From: Actinomycetes bacterium
GTDB taxonomy: Bacteria > Bacillota > Sulfobacillia > Sulfobacillales > JAIMBI01
Assembly: GCA_023565505.1 (NCBI GenBank)
Contig: JAIMBI010000023.1
Span: 1-56,661 of the forward strand
Direction of reading: 5' to 3'
DNA length: 56,661 bases
Positions 55,267 through 56,661 of the stretch are shown piece after piece. The translations under genes were made by a program, and so were the position numbers. Position 1 is the first letter of the stretch; every line of letters starts with the position of its first letter. A model generated the notes under the pieces. The model was not told the DNA's origin, searched no databases, and saw only the letters and a program-made list of their open reading frames with translations.

Positions 55267-55818
55267 GTGTTGACCCAGTTGGTGCAGGAGACCTGGGAGA
55301 CCGGGTGGGCCGGGTCTGGTGCCACCGGCGTGCCGACGGATTTGGGGGCGTTCGAACGGGCGGTGGAAGCGTTCGGGCGCCCGCTGGGCCGGCAGGTGGT
55401 GACGGACTTGGTTGCCGCGGGCGGGCCGGCGGCCCGCCCGCGGTGTGCGGGCTGTCGCGCCCCCTTACGGGGTGTCGATCCGGCGCGGCCGGTGACGGTG
55501 ACCGGGGTCGTCGGGGACGACGTGCTGCGGCGTTCGTACTCTGTCTGCCCGGCGGGTCATGGGTCGGCGACGCCCGCCGACGCGGCGTGGCGGCTGGGGC
55601 CGGATCGGGTGACGCCGACCCTGGCGGAGCGGCTCGGTCGGCTGGCGGTGGAGACCCCGTTCGACCGGGAGCCGACCCTGGCGCAGGCGCTCCTGGGCGT
55701 GGCGGTCGATGGGGAGACCCTCCGTCGGCTCGCTGAAGGGGTGGGGTCGGTGGCGGAGGCCGCCGAGCAAGCGGCCCAAGCGGCGGTGGCGGCGGGCCGG
55801 CTTGATGGTGGCCATTGA
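55267..55818 (+). pseudogene. Transposase N-terminal part (frame A)
   Basis: This 183-residue frame has LTQLVQETWETGWAGSGATG, a cysteine pair RCAGCRAPLRG and a CPAGHG element (zinc-ribbon-like), then LAVETPFDREPTLAQALLGV, typical of the ISKra4 N-terminal half. It ends GRLDGGH at 55818, just as the catalytic domain begins in the next frame. Start GTG 55267 is provisional. Confidence 0.7.
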
Positions 55819-56524
55819 TGGGGCGATGGTGCACACCGACGGGGCGTGGCACGAAGCCAAGGCGGGGATATGTCAGGCCCTACGCCGAATTCGCGCCGGG
55901 ACGTGGGACCGGACGGGGACCCCCGACTACTGTGTCGGGCTAGAAGCGCGCCCGGCGTTCTGGCAGCGCCGGTCTGCGCAGACCGCGGCGCAGGATGTGG
56001 AAAGCCGGCGTTGCGACTTGGTTGTGCTCCTGGGGGACGGCGCCCCCTGGATCGGGGACGACGCCCGCGGCTATTTCGGCGGGCCGGGGAAACAGGTGGT
56101 CGAGAGTCTGGACGATGACCACGCGGCCGAACATGTTTGGGCCGTCGCCCATGCCCTGTACCCGGACGACGCGGCCGCGGCGGCCGCGTGGGCGGGACCG
56201 CACCTCGCGGCCTTGCCCGACCAGGGACCGAGCTTGCAGGCGGCGTTGGCTGCGCTGACGCCGTCCGATGCGGCGGCCGCCGTGGTGCAATGGGAAGGCG
56301 CCGACTGTGCTTATCATGCCGGCCGGCGGGATTACCCCGCCTGTCGGCGCCCAGGTCTACCGGTCGGGTCAGGGACCGTCGAACGCGCCGGCAAGGTGGT
56401 ACTCAAGCAGCGGGTGAGCCAGGGCGGCATGCGGTGGACGGCCGCCGGCGCCCAAGCCTTCGCCACGCTTCGCGCGTGGCATCGGACGGGGCGCTGGGCC
56501 GCCTTCTTGCCAGCCGGCCGCTGA
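55709..56524 (+). pseudogene. Transposase catalytic part (frame B, +1 relative to A)
   Basis: The coding part starts at about ATG 55805 with MVAIDGAMVHTDGAWHEAK (first catalytic aspartate). DLVVLLGDGAPWIGD (second aspartate) and the ending VGSGTVERAGKVVLKQR... GGMRWTAAGAQA (catalytic glutamate and the GMRW signature) follow. Continuity from frame A needs a +1 shift near CGG-CTT-GAT (55797-55806). It may be a programmed frameshift, a reinitiation, or a single-base lesion. Confidence 0.7.
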
Positions 56525-56661
56525 CGCAGCGGGCGCCACCGCGGCGCCGCTTGATCACAATCGTGAGGCGCACCGCCGGCGGCTGAGCGTGTAGAGTTTT
56601 TGTAGGTCAGGGATGGACAAAAGAGCGAGACCTTCCCCGCAGGAATCGCTCGGATTCCCGC

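Larger units (their letters stand above)
55267..56524 (+). mobile_element. Insertion sequence, ISKra4-like (coding part)
   Basis: Two overlapping plus-strand frames together give one DDE transposase of ISKra4 type. No terminal inverted repeats could be identified by eye between 55123-55266 and 56525-56661, so only the coding part is bounded. The right flank (56525-56661) has no gene; TAGAGTTTTTGTA near 56592 may be near the element end. Confidence 0.7.

Noticed and set aside
55123..56661. Terminal inverted repeats of the insertion sequence
   Set aside because: Comparing the left flank with the reverse complement of the right flank by eye gave only scattered short matches, not a convincing repeat.

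Overview
The window is very GC-rich (roughly 70 percent or more by eye over most of its length). It reads as a piece of chromosome from an endospore-forming, high-GC, deep-branching member of the Bacillota; Symbiobacterium- or Thermaerobacter-like lineages come to mind, but I cannot place it to genus. The lineage call rests on a 27-residue SpoVM, a prkA-yhbH-spoVR sporulation operon, RemA, two T-box leaders, a PASTA-domain Ser/Thr kinase, and the Bacillota gene order remA-rpoZ-coaBC-priA-fmt-rsmB-rlmN-stp-prkC-rsgA-rpe-spoVM-(hslO)-rpmB-yloV-recG.

Layout. Positions 1-1632 are on the minus strand and visibly less GC-rich. They hold the start of a pyruvate carboxylase and two type II secretion pseudopilins (GspH and GspG types). 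GspG has no usable start codon, and it abuts a glutamate synthase large subunit (gltB, minus) that stops before its GXGXG domain. Both genes look damaged at the same point, so this is a rearrangement or assembly junction. Divergent from gltB is a T-box-controlled serine operon: class V aminotransferase, serA and a PHP-family phosphatase. Positions 9.2-13.6 kb (minus) carry a nitroreductase, an MFS-acyltransferase fusion and a BASS-family transporter. The transporter is divergent from a family III CoA-transferase/GntR pair and shares a GTATA-N3-TATAC operator with it. At 16-22 kb lie a small conserved-looking protein, CorA, prkA-yhbH-spoVR, a small zinc-finger membrane protein and a Nudix hydrolase. 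At 22.8-30.8 kb lie a TetR regulator, citrate synthase, a Ca-type P-ATPase, dapF-dapL and a DedA protein.

From a near-consensus promoter at 30.83 kb to 47.4 kb runs the housekeeping superoperon described above. It covers regulation of matrix genes, RNA polymerase omega, CoA synthesis, replication restart, initiator-tRNA formylation, rRNA methylation, PP2C phosphatase with PASTA kinase, ribosome assembly GTPase, pentose phosphate epimerase, SpoVM and Hsp33. RpmB is on the opposite strand, followed by a DhaL/FakA-like protein and RecG. Next come a pterin dehydratase and a hotdog thioesterase, then a complete trpEGDCFBA operon with a tryptophan-type T-box. An ISKra4-like insertion sequence with a split transposase frame closes the window.

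Genes in the operons overlap by a few bases almost everywhere (ATGA, TGATG), indicating translational coupling. Starts were chosen by Shine-Dalgarno (SD) position. Three genes have a good SD and family-complete N-terminus only if CTG, ATT or ATC is accepted as start. I saw no rRNA, tRNA or CRISPR array.
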